DNA from: Actinomyces sp. B33
GTDB lineage: Bacteria; Actinomycetota; Actinomycetes; Actinomycetales; Actinomycetaceae
Length of the DNA: 64,000 nt
Reading direction: 5' to 3'
NCBI RefSeq assembly: GCF_028437565.1
Contig: NZ_JAMRYR010000002.1
Span: forward strand, 248,001 to 312,000
In this document: positions 8,243 through 16,329 of the stretch, piece by piece
Layout of the letters: the number at the start of each line of letters is the position of its first letter
Numbering within the stretch: the stretch's first letter is position 1
Program-made: the position numbers and the translations under genes
Notes under the pieces: generated by a model
What the model was told of the DNA's origin: nothing
Databases searched by the model: none
Seen by the model: only the letters and a program-made list of their open reading frames with translations

Positions 8243-10978
8243 TCAGCCCTTCTTCCTCGCCGGGGCCTCGCCCAACTCGAAGAGGCTGACGCGGGCCGCC
8301 TGATCGGCATCGTCCGAATCGCCCGCCGCCGTCAGCACCAGGGCCCCCGGCACCGTCTTCGAGGCCGCCTCCAGGTCCGCGACCACCGTCGCCAGGGCGT
8401 CGAGATGGGACTCGGGGGCCTCGACGGTGACCGACAGGAACGGGGTGCGCGGGGAGACCTTCGCCTCCGACTTCACGCGGCGCAGGGCGATGAGAGCGCC
8501 CGACGCCGCCGCCAGGACCTCCCGCTGCCCGCCCGCCTCGTCGAGGGCCTCGACGGTCGGCCACGCCGCCAGGTGCACCGAGCCGGGCCGGTACCAGCTC
8601 CACACCTCCTCGGTGACGAACGGCAGATACGGCGCCAAGAGGCGGACCACGGTGTCGATGACGATCGCCAGCGCCGCGCGAGCGGACCTGGCCTGCTCGG
8701 ACGACCACGCGCCCTCGCGGTTGTACGCGCGCTCCTTGACCAGCTCCAGGTAGTCGTCGCAGAACGTCCAGAAGAACGACTCGGTGACCTCCAGGGCCCG
8801 CGCGTGATCGTAGGACGCCAACGACGCCGACGCCGACGCGACGACCTCGCGCAGCTCGGCGAGGACCGAGCGGTCCAGGGCCTCGGTCACATGCGACGGA
8901 TCCAGGTCGAGGGCGACGCCCTCCCCGCCCATCGTCAGCGCGAACTTCGAGGCGTTGAGCACCTTGATCGCCAGGCGCCGCCCGATCTTCATCTGCGACT
9001 CGTCGAACGCCGGGTCCAGCCCCAGGCGCGCCGACGCCGCCCAGTAGCGCACGGCGTCCGAACCGTACGTGTCGAGCAGTCCCATGGGGGTGACGACATT
9101 GCCCTTCGACTTCGACATCTTCTTGTGGTCGGAGTCGAGGATCCACCCGGAGATGCCCGCGTGCCGCCACGGCAGGGCGCCGAACTCCAGGTGGGCGCGC
9201 ACGACGGTGGAGAACAACCACGTGCGGATGATGTCCTGGCCCTGGGGGCGCAGATCCATCGGATACGTGCGGGAGAACAGATCCTCGTCGTCGAGCCAAC
9301 CGCACGCCAGCTCCGGCGACAGGGAAGAGGTCGCCCACGTATCCATGATGTCGAGCTCGCCGACGAAACCGCCGGGCTCGCCGCGCTGATCCTCCGTGAA
9401 CCCCTCGGGGGCGTCCGTCGACGGGTCGACGGGAAGCGAGTCCTCCGAGGGCGTGAGGATGTCGGAGTAATCGACCTCGCCGTCCTCGCGGACCCTGTAC
9501 CACAGGGGGAAGGGGACCCCGAAGAAGCGCTGGCGCGAGATCAACCAGTCGTTGTTCAGGCCCGTCACCCAGTTCTCGTAGCGCACCCGCATGAAGTCCG
9601 GGTGGAAATCCAGCTCGCGCCCGCGCTCGACGAGCTCGGCGTTGAGGTCCCCGCCCGTCGCCGGGTTCGTCCACTCGCGCCCGCCGTTGCGGATGTACCA
9701 CTGGCGCGACGTGACGATCTCCAAGGGCTTGTCGCCCTTCTCGAAGAAGTTCGTTTGACGCAGCGTCTTCGTCGGCTCGCCGCGCAGCTCGCCCGAGGCG
9801 CGGAGCCTCTCGACGACCGCCTCCCGGGCCGAGAACGTCGTCTTCCCGGCGATCTCGGCGAACGCGGCGGCGCCCTCGTCGGAGACGATCCACTCCGGGA
9901 CGTCGCCCTGGATGCGCCCGTCCTTGCGCAGGATCGCCCGCAGCGGCAGCCCCAGGTCGCGCCACCAGTCGATGTCGGTGGTGTCGCCGAAGGTGCAGCA
10001 CATCGCGATGCCCGCGCCCTTGTCCATCTCCGCCTCCGGGTGGGCGAGGACCGGCACCTCGACGCCGTAGACCGGCGAGGCGACCGTCGTGCCGAACAGG
10101 GGCTGGTAGCGCTCGTCATCGGGATGGGCGATGAGGGCGACGCAGGCGGCGAGCAGCTCGGGACGGGTCGTCTCGATGCACACGTCGACGCCGTCCTCGA
10201 CCGGCGCGCCGGCGGCAGCGGCGCGAGCCGCGGCGTCCGCATCCGTCAGGTGGAAGGCGATGCGGTGGTAGAAGCCCGGGTACTCGCGGGATTCCAACTC
10301 GGCCTGGGCGACCGCCGTCTGGAAGGTCACGTCCCACAGGCCCGGGGCCTCCGCCTGATAGGCCTCGCCGCGCGCGAGGTTGCGCAGGAAGGCGGCCTGG
10401 GCGACCTTGCGGGCGCGCCGCCCGATCGTCTGGTAGTTCTGCGTCCAGTCGACCGACAGGCCCAGGTGGCGCCACAGCGCCTCGAACTGGGCCTCGTCCT
10501 CGACGGTCAGGCGCTCGCACAGCTCGACGAAGTTCTTGCGCGAGATCGGCTGCTGGTCGCGGGCCTTGATCGACTTGCCGTCACCGCCCTCGTGCGGCGG
10601 CACGAAGCCCTCGACGTAGGGCAGGGTCGGGTCGACGCGGACCCCGTAGTAGTTCTGGACGCGGCGCTCGGTCGGCAGGCCGTTGTCGTCCCAGCCCATC
10701 GGGTAGAACACGGACTTCCCGGTCATCCGCTGGTAGCGGGCGATGACGTCGGTGTGCGTGTAGGAGAAGACGTGGCCGACGTGCAGCGAGCCCGAGACGG
10801 TCGGCGGAGGAGTGTCGATCGAGTAGACGTCGGCCCGATCGGCCGTCCGATCGAAGGCGTAGGTCCCCTGAGCATCCCACTGCTCGCCCCACTTGGCCTC
10901 CAGGCCCTCGGCCCCGACCCGATCGGGAACCTGCGGAGGGGCGACGGTCGTGGGGGTGATGTCGGGGCGCTGTGCCAT
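8243..10978 (-). CDS. valS: valine-tRNA ligase
   Basis: 911 residues, a class I aminoacyl-tRNA synthetase charging tRNA-Val. The HIGH-type motif is LHVGH near residue 65 and KMSKSKGN near 618. Between them lies the CP1 editing domain that hydrolyses mischarged Thr-tRNA. The C-terminal part holds the anticodon-binding helical bundle; the last 100 residues (LIALRRVKSEAKVSPRTP onward) resemble the tail of the archaeal-like ValS form. There is no room for a T-box in the 91-base gap upstream. The terminal Lys/Arg residues (EAPARKKG) are not unusual. Confidence 0.95.
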   Translation of the reverse strand: MAQRPDITPTTVAPPQVPDRVGAEGLEAKWGEQWDAQGTYAFDRTADRADVYSIDTPPPTVSGSLHVGHVFSYTHTDVIARYQRMTGKSVFYPMGWDDNGLPTERRVQNYYGVRVDPTLPYVEGFVPPHEGGDGKSIKARDQQPISRKNFVELCERLTVEDEAQFEALWRHLGLSVDWTQNYQTIGRRARKVAQAAFLRNLARGEAYQAEAPGLWDVTFQTAVAQAELESREYPGFYHRIAFHLTDADAAARAAAAGAPVEDGVDVCIETTRPELLAACVALIAHPDDERYQPLFGTTVASPVYGVEVPVLAHPEAEMDKGAGIAMCCTFGDTTDIDWWRDLGLPLRAILRKDGRIQGDVPEWIVSDEGAAAFAEIAGKTTFSAREAVVERLRASGELRGEPTKTLRQTNFFEKGDKPLEIVTSRQWYIRNGGREWTNPATGGDLNAELVERGRELDFHPDFMRVRYENWVTGLNNDWLISRQRFFGVPFPLWYRVREDGEVDYSDILTPSEDSLPVDPSTDAPEGFTEDQRGEPGGFVGELDIMDTWATSSLSPELACGWLDDEDLFSRTYPMDLRPQGQDIIRTWLFSTVVRAHLEFGALPWRHAGISGWILDSDHKKMSKSKGNVVTPMGLLDTYGSDAVRYWAASARLGLDPAFDESQMKIGRRLAIKVLNASKFALTMGGEGVALDLDPSHVTEALDRSVLAELREVVASASASLASYDHARALEVTESFFWTFCDDYLELVKERAYNREGAWSSEQARSARAALAIVIDTVVRLLAPYLPFVTEEVWSWYRPGSVHLAAWPTVEALDEAGGQREVLAAASGALIALRRVKSEAKVSPRTPFLSVTVEAPESHLDALATVVADLEAASKTVPGALVLTAAGDSDDADQAARVSLFELGEAPARKKG

Positions 10979-11019
10979 GTCGTGTGCTCTCCATCCGAGT
11001 CGTGGACCTGTACCCGCCC

Positions 11020-11025
11020 AGCGTA
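11020..11025 (-). promoter_or_regulatory. candidate -10 of valS promoter
   Basis: TACGCT on the minus strand is 41 bases upstream of the valS ATG at 10978, in the gap after the antiporter gene. Confidence 0.4.
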
Positions 11026-11069
11026 CTAGGAGGAGGTGCCGCCTCCGTCCACACCCGGAGCGGTCGGCG

Positions 11070-12419
11070 TCACAGGACCATCGACGCGAGCCACCCGCCG
11101 ACGAGGAGGGGGACGTTGAAGTGGAGGAACGTCGGGATCACCGTGTCGCGGATGTGATCGTGCTGGCCATCGACGTTCAGGCCGGTCGTCGGGCCGAGCG
11201 TCGAGTCCGAGGCCGGCGACCCCGCGTCGCCCAGGGCGCCGGCGGTGCCGATGAGGGCCACGGTCGCCAGCGGGGAGAAGCCGAGGGAGGCGCACAGCGG
11301 CACGTAGATCGCCGAGATGATCGGCAGCGTCGAGAACGACGAGCCGATGCCCATGGTGATGACAAGCCCGACGAGGAGCATCGCCAAGGAGGCGACGAGT
11401 CGGGAGCCCGCGAAGAGGTCCGCCGTGTGCTGGACGAGGGGGTCGATGTCCCCCGACGCCTTGAGGACCGAGGCGTACCCCTGGGCGGTGATCATGATGA
11501 GGCCGATGAGGGACATCATCTTCATCCCGCCGGTGAAGACGTCGTCGGCCCTGGCCCACGGGACCACCCGCATGAACAGGAGGAGGCACAGGCCGACGAG
11601 CGAGCCGACGAGGAGCGGGTCCGCCTCAGTGCCGATGAGGGTCAGCCACGTCTGGATGACGAAGCAGGCGACGAGGGCGACGACCGCCGCCCACACCTTG
11701 CGCATCTCGACGGGCTCGTCCGTCCGGCGCGAGAACTCACCGTCGACGACCGCGTAGTCGCGGGGCCTGCGGTAGGAGAAGAACAGGGCGATGAGCAGGC
11801 CGACGAGCATCGACGCCGCGGGGATCGCCATCGCCGAGACCGGCGACACCCCCGTCAGGTCCATGCCCGCGTCCTCGATGTTCTTCAAGAGGATGTCGTG
11901 CAGATAGATCCGGCCGAATCCGACGGGCAGGAACATGTAGGCGGTGACGACGCCGAAGGTGATCGCGCAGGCGACGGCCCGACGGTCCATCCGCAAGGCG
12001 GTCATCACGCCGATGAGCGGGGGGATCAGCAGGGGGATGAAGGCGATGTGGATGGGGATGACGTTCTCGGCCATGACGCCCATGGCGACGGTGCCGCCGA
12101 GGATCCCCCAGCGGGTCCAGCGCGCGGCGCGACCGGAGGCCCCGTCGGAGCCCCCGGTCCTGCCGATGAGCCAGTCCGCGAGGAGTCGGGGCAGGCCCGA
12201 GTGGGCGACGGCCATCGCGAACGCCCCGAGGAGCGCGTACGACAGGGCGATCCGGGCGCCCCCGGACAGGCCGTCCTGGAAGGCGACCATCGTCCCCTCC
12301 AGACCCATCCCCGCGGTCAGGCCCGCGAGGAGGGCGGCGACGAAGAGGGAGATGACGACGTGCACCCGAGCGACGGAGAGCACGAGCATGACGATGACGG
12401 AGAGGAGGACGGCGTTCAT
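11070..12419 (-). CDS. Na+/H+ antiporter family membrane protein (YuiF/NhaC-like)
   Basis: 449 residues with about eleven hydrophobic segments. It fits the Na_H_antiport_2 / YuiF group of the ion-transporter superfamily. Features include an N-terminal FVAALLAGLTAGMGLEGTMVAFQDGL segment boundary, the paired repeat ALLGAFAMAVAHSG, and GTAGALGDAGSPASDSTLGPT near the C-terminus, a conserved re-entrant-like stretch in this group. Substrate specificity (Na+/H+ versus an amino acid or organic anion) cannot be read from sequence. It starts at an ATG with AGGAAGC upstream and lies between proC and valS on the same strand. Confidence 0.8.
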   Translation of the reverse strand: MNAVLLSVIVMLVLSVARVHVVISLFVAALLAGLTAGMGLEGTMVAFQDGLSGGARIALSYALLGAFAMAVAHSGLPRLLADWLIGRTGGSDGASGRAARWTRWGILGGTVAMGVMAENVIPIHIAFIPLLIPPLIGVMTALRMDRRAVACAITFGVVTAYMFLPVGFGRIYLHDILLKNIEDAGMDLTGVSPVSAMAIPAASMLVGLLIALFFSYRRPRDYAVVDGEFSRRTDEPVEMRKVWAAVVALVACFVIQTWLTLIGTEADPLLVGSLVGLCLLLFMRVVPWARADDVFTGGMKMMSLIGLIMITAQGYASVLKASGDIDPLVQHTADLFAGSRLVASLAMLLVGLVITMGIGSSFSTLPIISAIYVPLCASLGFSPLATVALIGTAGALGDAGSPASDSTLGPTTGLNVDGQHDHIRDTVIPTFLHFNVPLLVGGWLASMVL

Positions 12420-12478
12420 GGCTTCCTGGATCGTGTGACGGCAGCGGGCGGTCCGCGCGGGAGCGCGGGGCCGAGGCG

Positions 12479-12484
12479 ATGGTA
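12479..12484 (-). promoter_or_regulatory. candidate -10 of antiporter gene
   Basis: TACCAT on the minus strand lies 59 bases upstream of the ATG at 12419, between proC and the antiporter gene. Confidence 0.4.
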
Positions 12485-12500
12485 CGGGACGGGCGTCGGG

Positions 12501-13307
12501 TCAGGCGAGGTCGGCGTCCCGCGCGACCGCGGCATCGACGGCGGCGACGAGGGCGGAGGACAGTCCGGCGTCCTCGGCGGCGAGGAGGCCCGCGATCGTC
12601 GTGCCCCCGGGGGAGCACACCTGGTCGATGAGCCGGGACGGGATCTCCCCGTCGCGGCTCGCCGCCAGGACGAGTCCCGCCGACCCGAGGACGGACTGGG
12701 CCGCGAACTGGGTGGCCGCGGCCTTCGTCAGGCCGTGCTTGACCCCGGCGCGCGCGAGGGCCTCGATGATCTGGAACACCCACGCGGGCGAGCAGCCGGC
12801 GATGGCCTGGAACGCGGGGAAATCCCGCTCCGCGATGCGGGCGACGGAGCCGACGGAGGCCATCAGCGAGGCGACGGCCTCGATCTGCTCCTCGGAGGCG
12901 CCGGCCGCGCAGATCGCGCTCATCGATTGGCCGATCTGGGCGTTGACGTTGGGCATGACGCGGACGAGGGGGACTCGGGCCCCGAAGTCGTCGGAGATGG
13001 CGTCGAGGGTGCGCCCGGCGGCCAGCGAGACGACGAACATCTCGGGGCGATCGCGGACGATGTGGGAGACCTGCTCGATGACCGCGGGCTGGACGCCGGG
13101 CTTGACGGCCAGGACGAGCATGTCGACCTGGTGGGCGAGCGAGCCGTTCGAACGGGCGGTCCGGGCGCCGAGCTCGTCCGCCAGGCGCTGGGCGGAGTCC
13201 CCGCTCAGGCTCGTGAACGTCAGATCCGATGCCGCAAGCCCCGCTGAGACGGCTCCCCGTGCGATGGCCGCGGCCATGTGGCCCGCGCCGATGAATCCGA
13301 TGCGCAT
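12501..13307 (-). CDS. proC: pyrroline-5-carboxylate reductase
   Basis: 268 residues. Catalyses the last step of proline synthesis, reducing P5C with NAD(P)H. The Rossmann motif GFIGAGHMAAAIARG is at the N-terminus. RVMPNVNAQIGQSMSAIC and the C-terminal CSPGGTTIAGLLAAEDAGL are the P5CR signature regions that shape the active site and dimer helix. ATG 13307 is preceded by GAGGAGCGGAA. The frame stays open far upstream on this strand, but that extension is antisense noise over the next gene. It is probably transcribed alone. Confidence 0.95.
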   Translation of the reverse strand: MRIGFIGAGHMAAAIARGAVSAGLAASDLTFTSLSGDSAQRLADELGARTARSNGSLAHQVDMLVLAVKPGVQPAVIEQVSHIVRDRPEMFVVSLAAGRTLDAISDDFGARVPLVRVMPNVNAQIGQSMSAICAAGASEEQIEAVASLMASVGSVARIAERDFPAFQAIAGCSPAWVFQIIEALARAGVKHGLTKAAATQFAAQSVLGSAGLVLAASRDGEIPSRLIDQVCSPGGTTIAGLLAAEDAGLSSALVAAVDAAVARDADLA

Positions 13308-13353
13308 TTCCGCTCCTCGTCGTGATGGGTCCTGACCAGGTCCCGCATGGGCC

Positions 13354-13359
13354 AATCTA
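13354..13359 (-). promoter_or_regulatory. candidate -10 of proC promoter
   Basis: TAGATT on the minus strand lies 46 bases before the proC ATG. Confidence 0.4.
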
Positions 13360-13441
13360 ACCCGATGGGGGAGGGGTTCGTCGGAGCGTCCGGCCACCCG
13401 CGTCTGCGGGCGCCGAGCCGGGGCATGCCGGCCCGCCGCCC

Positions 13442-15292
13442 CTAGCGCCTGCGGGTGCCGAAGATCGACCGGGTGATCTCGCGGCCCGCGGTGCGCAGAA
13501 CCGACCCGAGGACGGACTCGACCTGTCGGGTGCGCCGCTCGGCGGCCCTGCGCCGGGCGGCCTCCTCCTTCTCCCGCTGCCTCTGGGCGTCGCGGGCGGC
13601 CCGCTCGGCCTCCTTGGCCGCCGCCGCGCGCTCCTTGGCCAGGCGCTTCTCCAGGTCGGCTGCGTCCTTCTCGGCCTGCTTGCGTGCGGCCTCGGCGGCC
13701 TCGGCCCGGCGGCGCTCCTCCTCGGCGAGGGCGGCGCGCGCCGCGAGCTTCTCCTCGGCCGATTCGGGGTTGACGGCGTCGGCGTAGCGCGGCATCAGCG
13801 ACGAGGAGGCGTTCAGGCGCGCGATCGTCTGCTCGGTCGCCGGCCCCATGACGGAAGCCGGGGCCCACAGGGCCGTCGGCGCCACCGGGGTGGGGCGGCC
13901 GTCCTCCCCGAGGACGGTGACGACGGCCTCGCCGGTGCCCAGGTTCGTCAGGACCTCGTCGAGGACGAGGTCGGTCTGCGGGAACGTCTGGACGGTGGCC
14001 TTGAGCTTCTTGTGGTCCTCCGGGGTGATGGCCCGCAGCCCGTGCTGGATGCGCGACCCCAGCTGGGCGAGGACATCGGAGGGGATGTCCTTGGGGGTCT
14101 GGGTGACGAAGACGACGCCGACCCCCTTCGAACGGATCAGGCGGACGGTCTGGACGACTTGGCGGAGGAACTCCTTCGTCGCGTCGGCGAAGAGGAGGTG
14201 GGCCTCGTCGAAGAAGAAGACGAGGCGGGGCCTGTCGGGATCGCCGACCTCGGGGAGGGTGGAGAAGAGGTCTGCGAGGAGCCACATGATGACCGCGGAC
14301 ACCAGGGCCGGGCGGGAGGAGATGTCGCCGACGCCCAGGAGGGAGACGACCCCTTTCCCGGAGGCGTCGACGCGCAGCAGGTCGGCCGTGTCGAATCCGG
14401 GATCGCCGAAGAAACGATCGGCTCCCTGGGACTCGAGGGCGGTCAGGGTGCGCAGAATAACGCCGGCGGTGGCCTTGGAGACCCCGCCGATCCCCTCGAG
14501 CTCGGCCTTCCCGTCGGCGCTGGTCAAGAACGAGATCACGGCGCGCAGGTCCGCCAGATCGACGAGCTCCAGGCCTCGCTCGTCCGCCCAGGAGAACACG
14601 AGCTGGAGGGCCTGCTCCTGAGTGGTGTTGAGGCCAAGGGCGCGTGACAGGAGGATCGGGCCGAAGTCGCAGACGCGGGCGCGGATCGGGGTGCCGGGGA
14701 ACTGGACGGACAGCCCTCCCAGGTCGAGGAGTTCGAGGGGGAAGGAGTCCGGCGCCCACGCCTGCCCGTTCGCCGAGGTGCGGGCCAGGAGCTTGTCCGA
14801 GGGGGAGCCGGCCTCGGACAAGCCGGTCAGGTCGCCCTTGACGTCGCAGAGGACGACGGACGAGCCGGCCGCGGACAGACCCTCGGTCAGGAGCTGGAGG
14901 GTGCGGGTCTTCCCGGTGCCGGTCGCGCCGGCGACGAGCAGGTGGCGGTTGACCGTCGACAGGGGCATCGAGGTCGTCACGCCGGGCAGCCGGGCGCCGT
15001 CCTCGATGAGCGCGCCGAGGGTGATCGAGGGCCTCTCGAAGGAGTAGGCGCCGCGGATCCCCTCGGCGAACGGGGACAGGGGGGCGTGGGGCTCCGGGAC
15101 GGGCGCCGGGTCCTGGGGCGCGGGATCCGCGCTCGCGGAAGAGTCCCCAGCGGGTGCCGAGGCGTGGTCGGCGGCGGCGAGCCGGGCCCGGAGGGCCTCC
15201 GCTTTGGCCTGGGCCGCTTCGGCCTGGGCGGCTTTCGCCTCGGCCTCGGCCTGGGCGAGCTGGGCGCGCAGTTCCTCGATGTCCTCGCTCAT
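13442..15292 (-). CDS. HerA/DUF853-family ATPase (helicase-like)
   Basis: 616 residues. The Walker A motif GATGTGKT is at 122-129 and FFFDEAHLLF is the Walker B region. FVTQTPKDIPSDVLAQLGSRIQHGLRA is typical of HerA-type bipolar helicases of the DUF853 family. The first 45 residues are an Ala/Glu coiled coil (MSEDIEELRAQLAQAEAEAK), and the C-terminal 120 residues are another Ala/Glu/Arg coiled coil ending in a basic tail. I chose ATG 15292; the upstream extension to 15532 is Pro/Arg-rich and unlikely to be coding. The cellular role of this bacterial group is not established. Confidence 0.85.
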   Translation of the reverse strand: MSEDIEELRAQLAQAEAEAKAAQAEAAQAKAEALRARLAAADHASAPAGDSSASADPAPQDPAPVPEPHAPLSPFAEGIRGAYSFERPSITLGALIEDGARLPGVTTSMPLSTVNRHLLVAGATGTGKTRTLQLLTEGLSAAGSSVVLCDVKGDLTGLSEAGSPSDKLLARTSANGQAWAPDSFPLELLDLGGLSVQFPGTPIRARVCDFGPILLSRALGLNTTQEQALQLVFSWADERGLELVDLADLRAVISFLTSADGKAELEGIGGVSKATAGVILRTLTALESQGADRFFGDPGFDTADLLRVDASGKGVVSLLGVGDISSRPALVSAVIMWLLADLFSTLPEVGDPDRPRLVFFFDEAHLLFADATKEFLRQVVQTVRLIRSKGVGVVFVTQTPKDIPSDVLAQLGSRIQHGLRAITPEDHKKLKATVQTFPQTDLVLDEVLTNLGTGEAVVTVLGEDGRPTPVAPTALWAPASVMGPATEQTIARLNASSSLMPRYADAVNPESAEEKLAARAALAEEERRRAEAAEAARKQAEKDAADLEKRLAKERAAAAKEAERAARDAQRQREKEEAARRRAAERRTRQVESVLGSVLRTAGREITRSIFGTRRR

Positions 15293-15324
15293 CGTGTTCC
15301 CCTCGGGTCGGTGGTGCTGGGACG

Positions 15325-15330
15325 ATCCTA
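15325..15330 (-). promoter_or_regulatory. candidate -10 of HerA-like ATPase gene
   Basis: TAGGAT on the minus strand lies 32 bases upstream of the ATG at 15292. A GAGGGG Shine-Dalgarno sequence sits between them. Confidence 0.5.
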
Positions 15331-15573
15331 GAGGAGTCTGGCCCCACGGGGCCGCCGCGGCGCCCGACGCCGGGGCGGACGGGCAAGAACCGGAGGCTCG
15401 CCCTCTTCGCGGGCGATGCGCGGTGCTCGCGGGGCGGGTCCGCTCACAGGGGCGGTCCTCATCGACGATCTGGCCGATTGACTGCGCAGCCGCAGTGGCC
15501 TCCACAGGCGGCGGTGGGCCCATTCGATCCACAGGGGGCCGGGACCCGCTCGTCGTGTCGGCGGCCCGCGTCC

Positions 15574-15579
15574 TACTGT
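15574..15579 (+). promoter_or_regulatory. candidate -10 of leaderless comEA transcript
   Basis: TACTGT ends exactly six bases before the comEA ATG, and no Shine-Dalgarno sequence is present, so transcription would begin at or next to the start codon. Confidence 0.5.
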
Positions 15580-15585
15580 GCCCGC

Positions 15586-16329
15586 ATGGATCGAGCGACG
15601 AGGATCAGGCTGCGCGCCCTGACGCGCGCCGTCTACGACTCCTCCCCGTCGGCCGCCCCTCGGCCGGACCGGATCCATCGGCTCCTCCCCTCGGCGCGGT
15701 CCGTGATGGTGCTCCTGGCCGTCGTGGCCGGGCTCTGCCTCCTGTCCCTGTGGCGCCTGTCGGGAGCACCTGGGGAGCCCGTCGCCGACGCCCCGCACTC
15801 GGCGGGCGAGGACGCGGCGGAGCCGACGGCCCGGGACCGGGGCCCGGCGCCCCCATCGCCGCGAGGGGAACCGCTTGCCGCCGAGCAGTCCGGCGCCGAG
15901 GGGATCGTCGTCCACGTCGTCGGGGCGGTCGCCGCGCCGGGCGTCGTCCGGCTGCCCCCCGGGTCCCGGGCGCAGGACGCGATCGCCTCGGCCGGGGGAG
16001 CCCTGCCCGAGGCGGACACGGCGGCCATCAACCTCGCCCGGCCGGTCGTCGACGGGGAGCAGATCGTCGTCCCCACGGCCGGCGAGGAGGGCGCCGCGCC
16101 GAGCGCCCCGGGAGGCGGGGTAGGAGGGGCGCCTGCTCCGTGCGTCGACCTGAACACGGCCGACGCCGCCGCCCTCGAGTCCCTCGACGGAGTCGGGCCG
16201 GCCCTGGCAGCCCGGATCGTCGCCCATCGGGAGGCGCACGGGCCCTTCGCGTCGGTCGGGGACGTCGATGACGTCCCCGGGATCGGACCGGCCCTCGTCG
16301 AGCGGATCGGGGCGGGGGCCTGCCCATGA
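15586..16329 (+). CDS. comEA: ComEA-like DNA-binding competence protein
   Basis: 247 residues. A single membrane segment near residues 39-57 anchors the protein. A Pro/Glu-rich linker follows, then an SLBB domain (IVVHVVGAVAAPGVVRLPPG, around 105-140). A C-terminal pair of helix-hairpin-helix motifs (LNTADAAALESLDGVGPALAARI and DVPGIGPALVERIG) is the double-stranded DNA-binding part of ComEA. In competent Gram-positives ComEA captures DNA outside the membrane and passes it to ComEC, whose gene overlaps here by four bases. Whether this organism is naturally competent cannot be told from this locus alone. Confidence 0.9.
   Translation: MDRATRIRLRALTRAVYDSSPSAAPRPDRIHRLLPSARSVMVLLAVVAGLCLLSLWRLSGAPGEPVADAPHSAGEDAAEPTARDRGPAPPSPRGEPLAAEQSGAEGIVVHVVGAVAAPGVVRLPPGSRAQDAIASAGGALPEADTAAINLARPVVDGEQIVVPTAGEEGAAPSAPGGGVGGAPAPCVDLNTADAAALESLDGVGPALAARIVAHREAHGPFASVGDVDDVPGIGPALVERIGAGACP

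Larger units (their letters stand above)
15293..15585. other. divergent control region between HerA-like gene and comEA
   Basis: 293 bases without a supported gene. It holds the two outward-facing promoter candidates listed separately. Nothing else stood out. Confidence 0.4.

Noticed and set aside
10979-11069. T-box riboswitch ahead of valS
   Set aside because: The gap is 91 bases with a promoter candidate close to the start; there is no room and no T-box sequence.
12501-15386. A 961-codon minus-strand frame covering proC and the region above it
   Set aside because: Only the last 268 codons, after a Shine-Dalgarno-led ATG, encode a protein (ProC). The rest is Arg/Pro-rich antiphase of the HerA-like gene.
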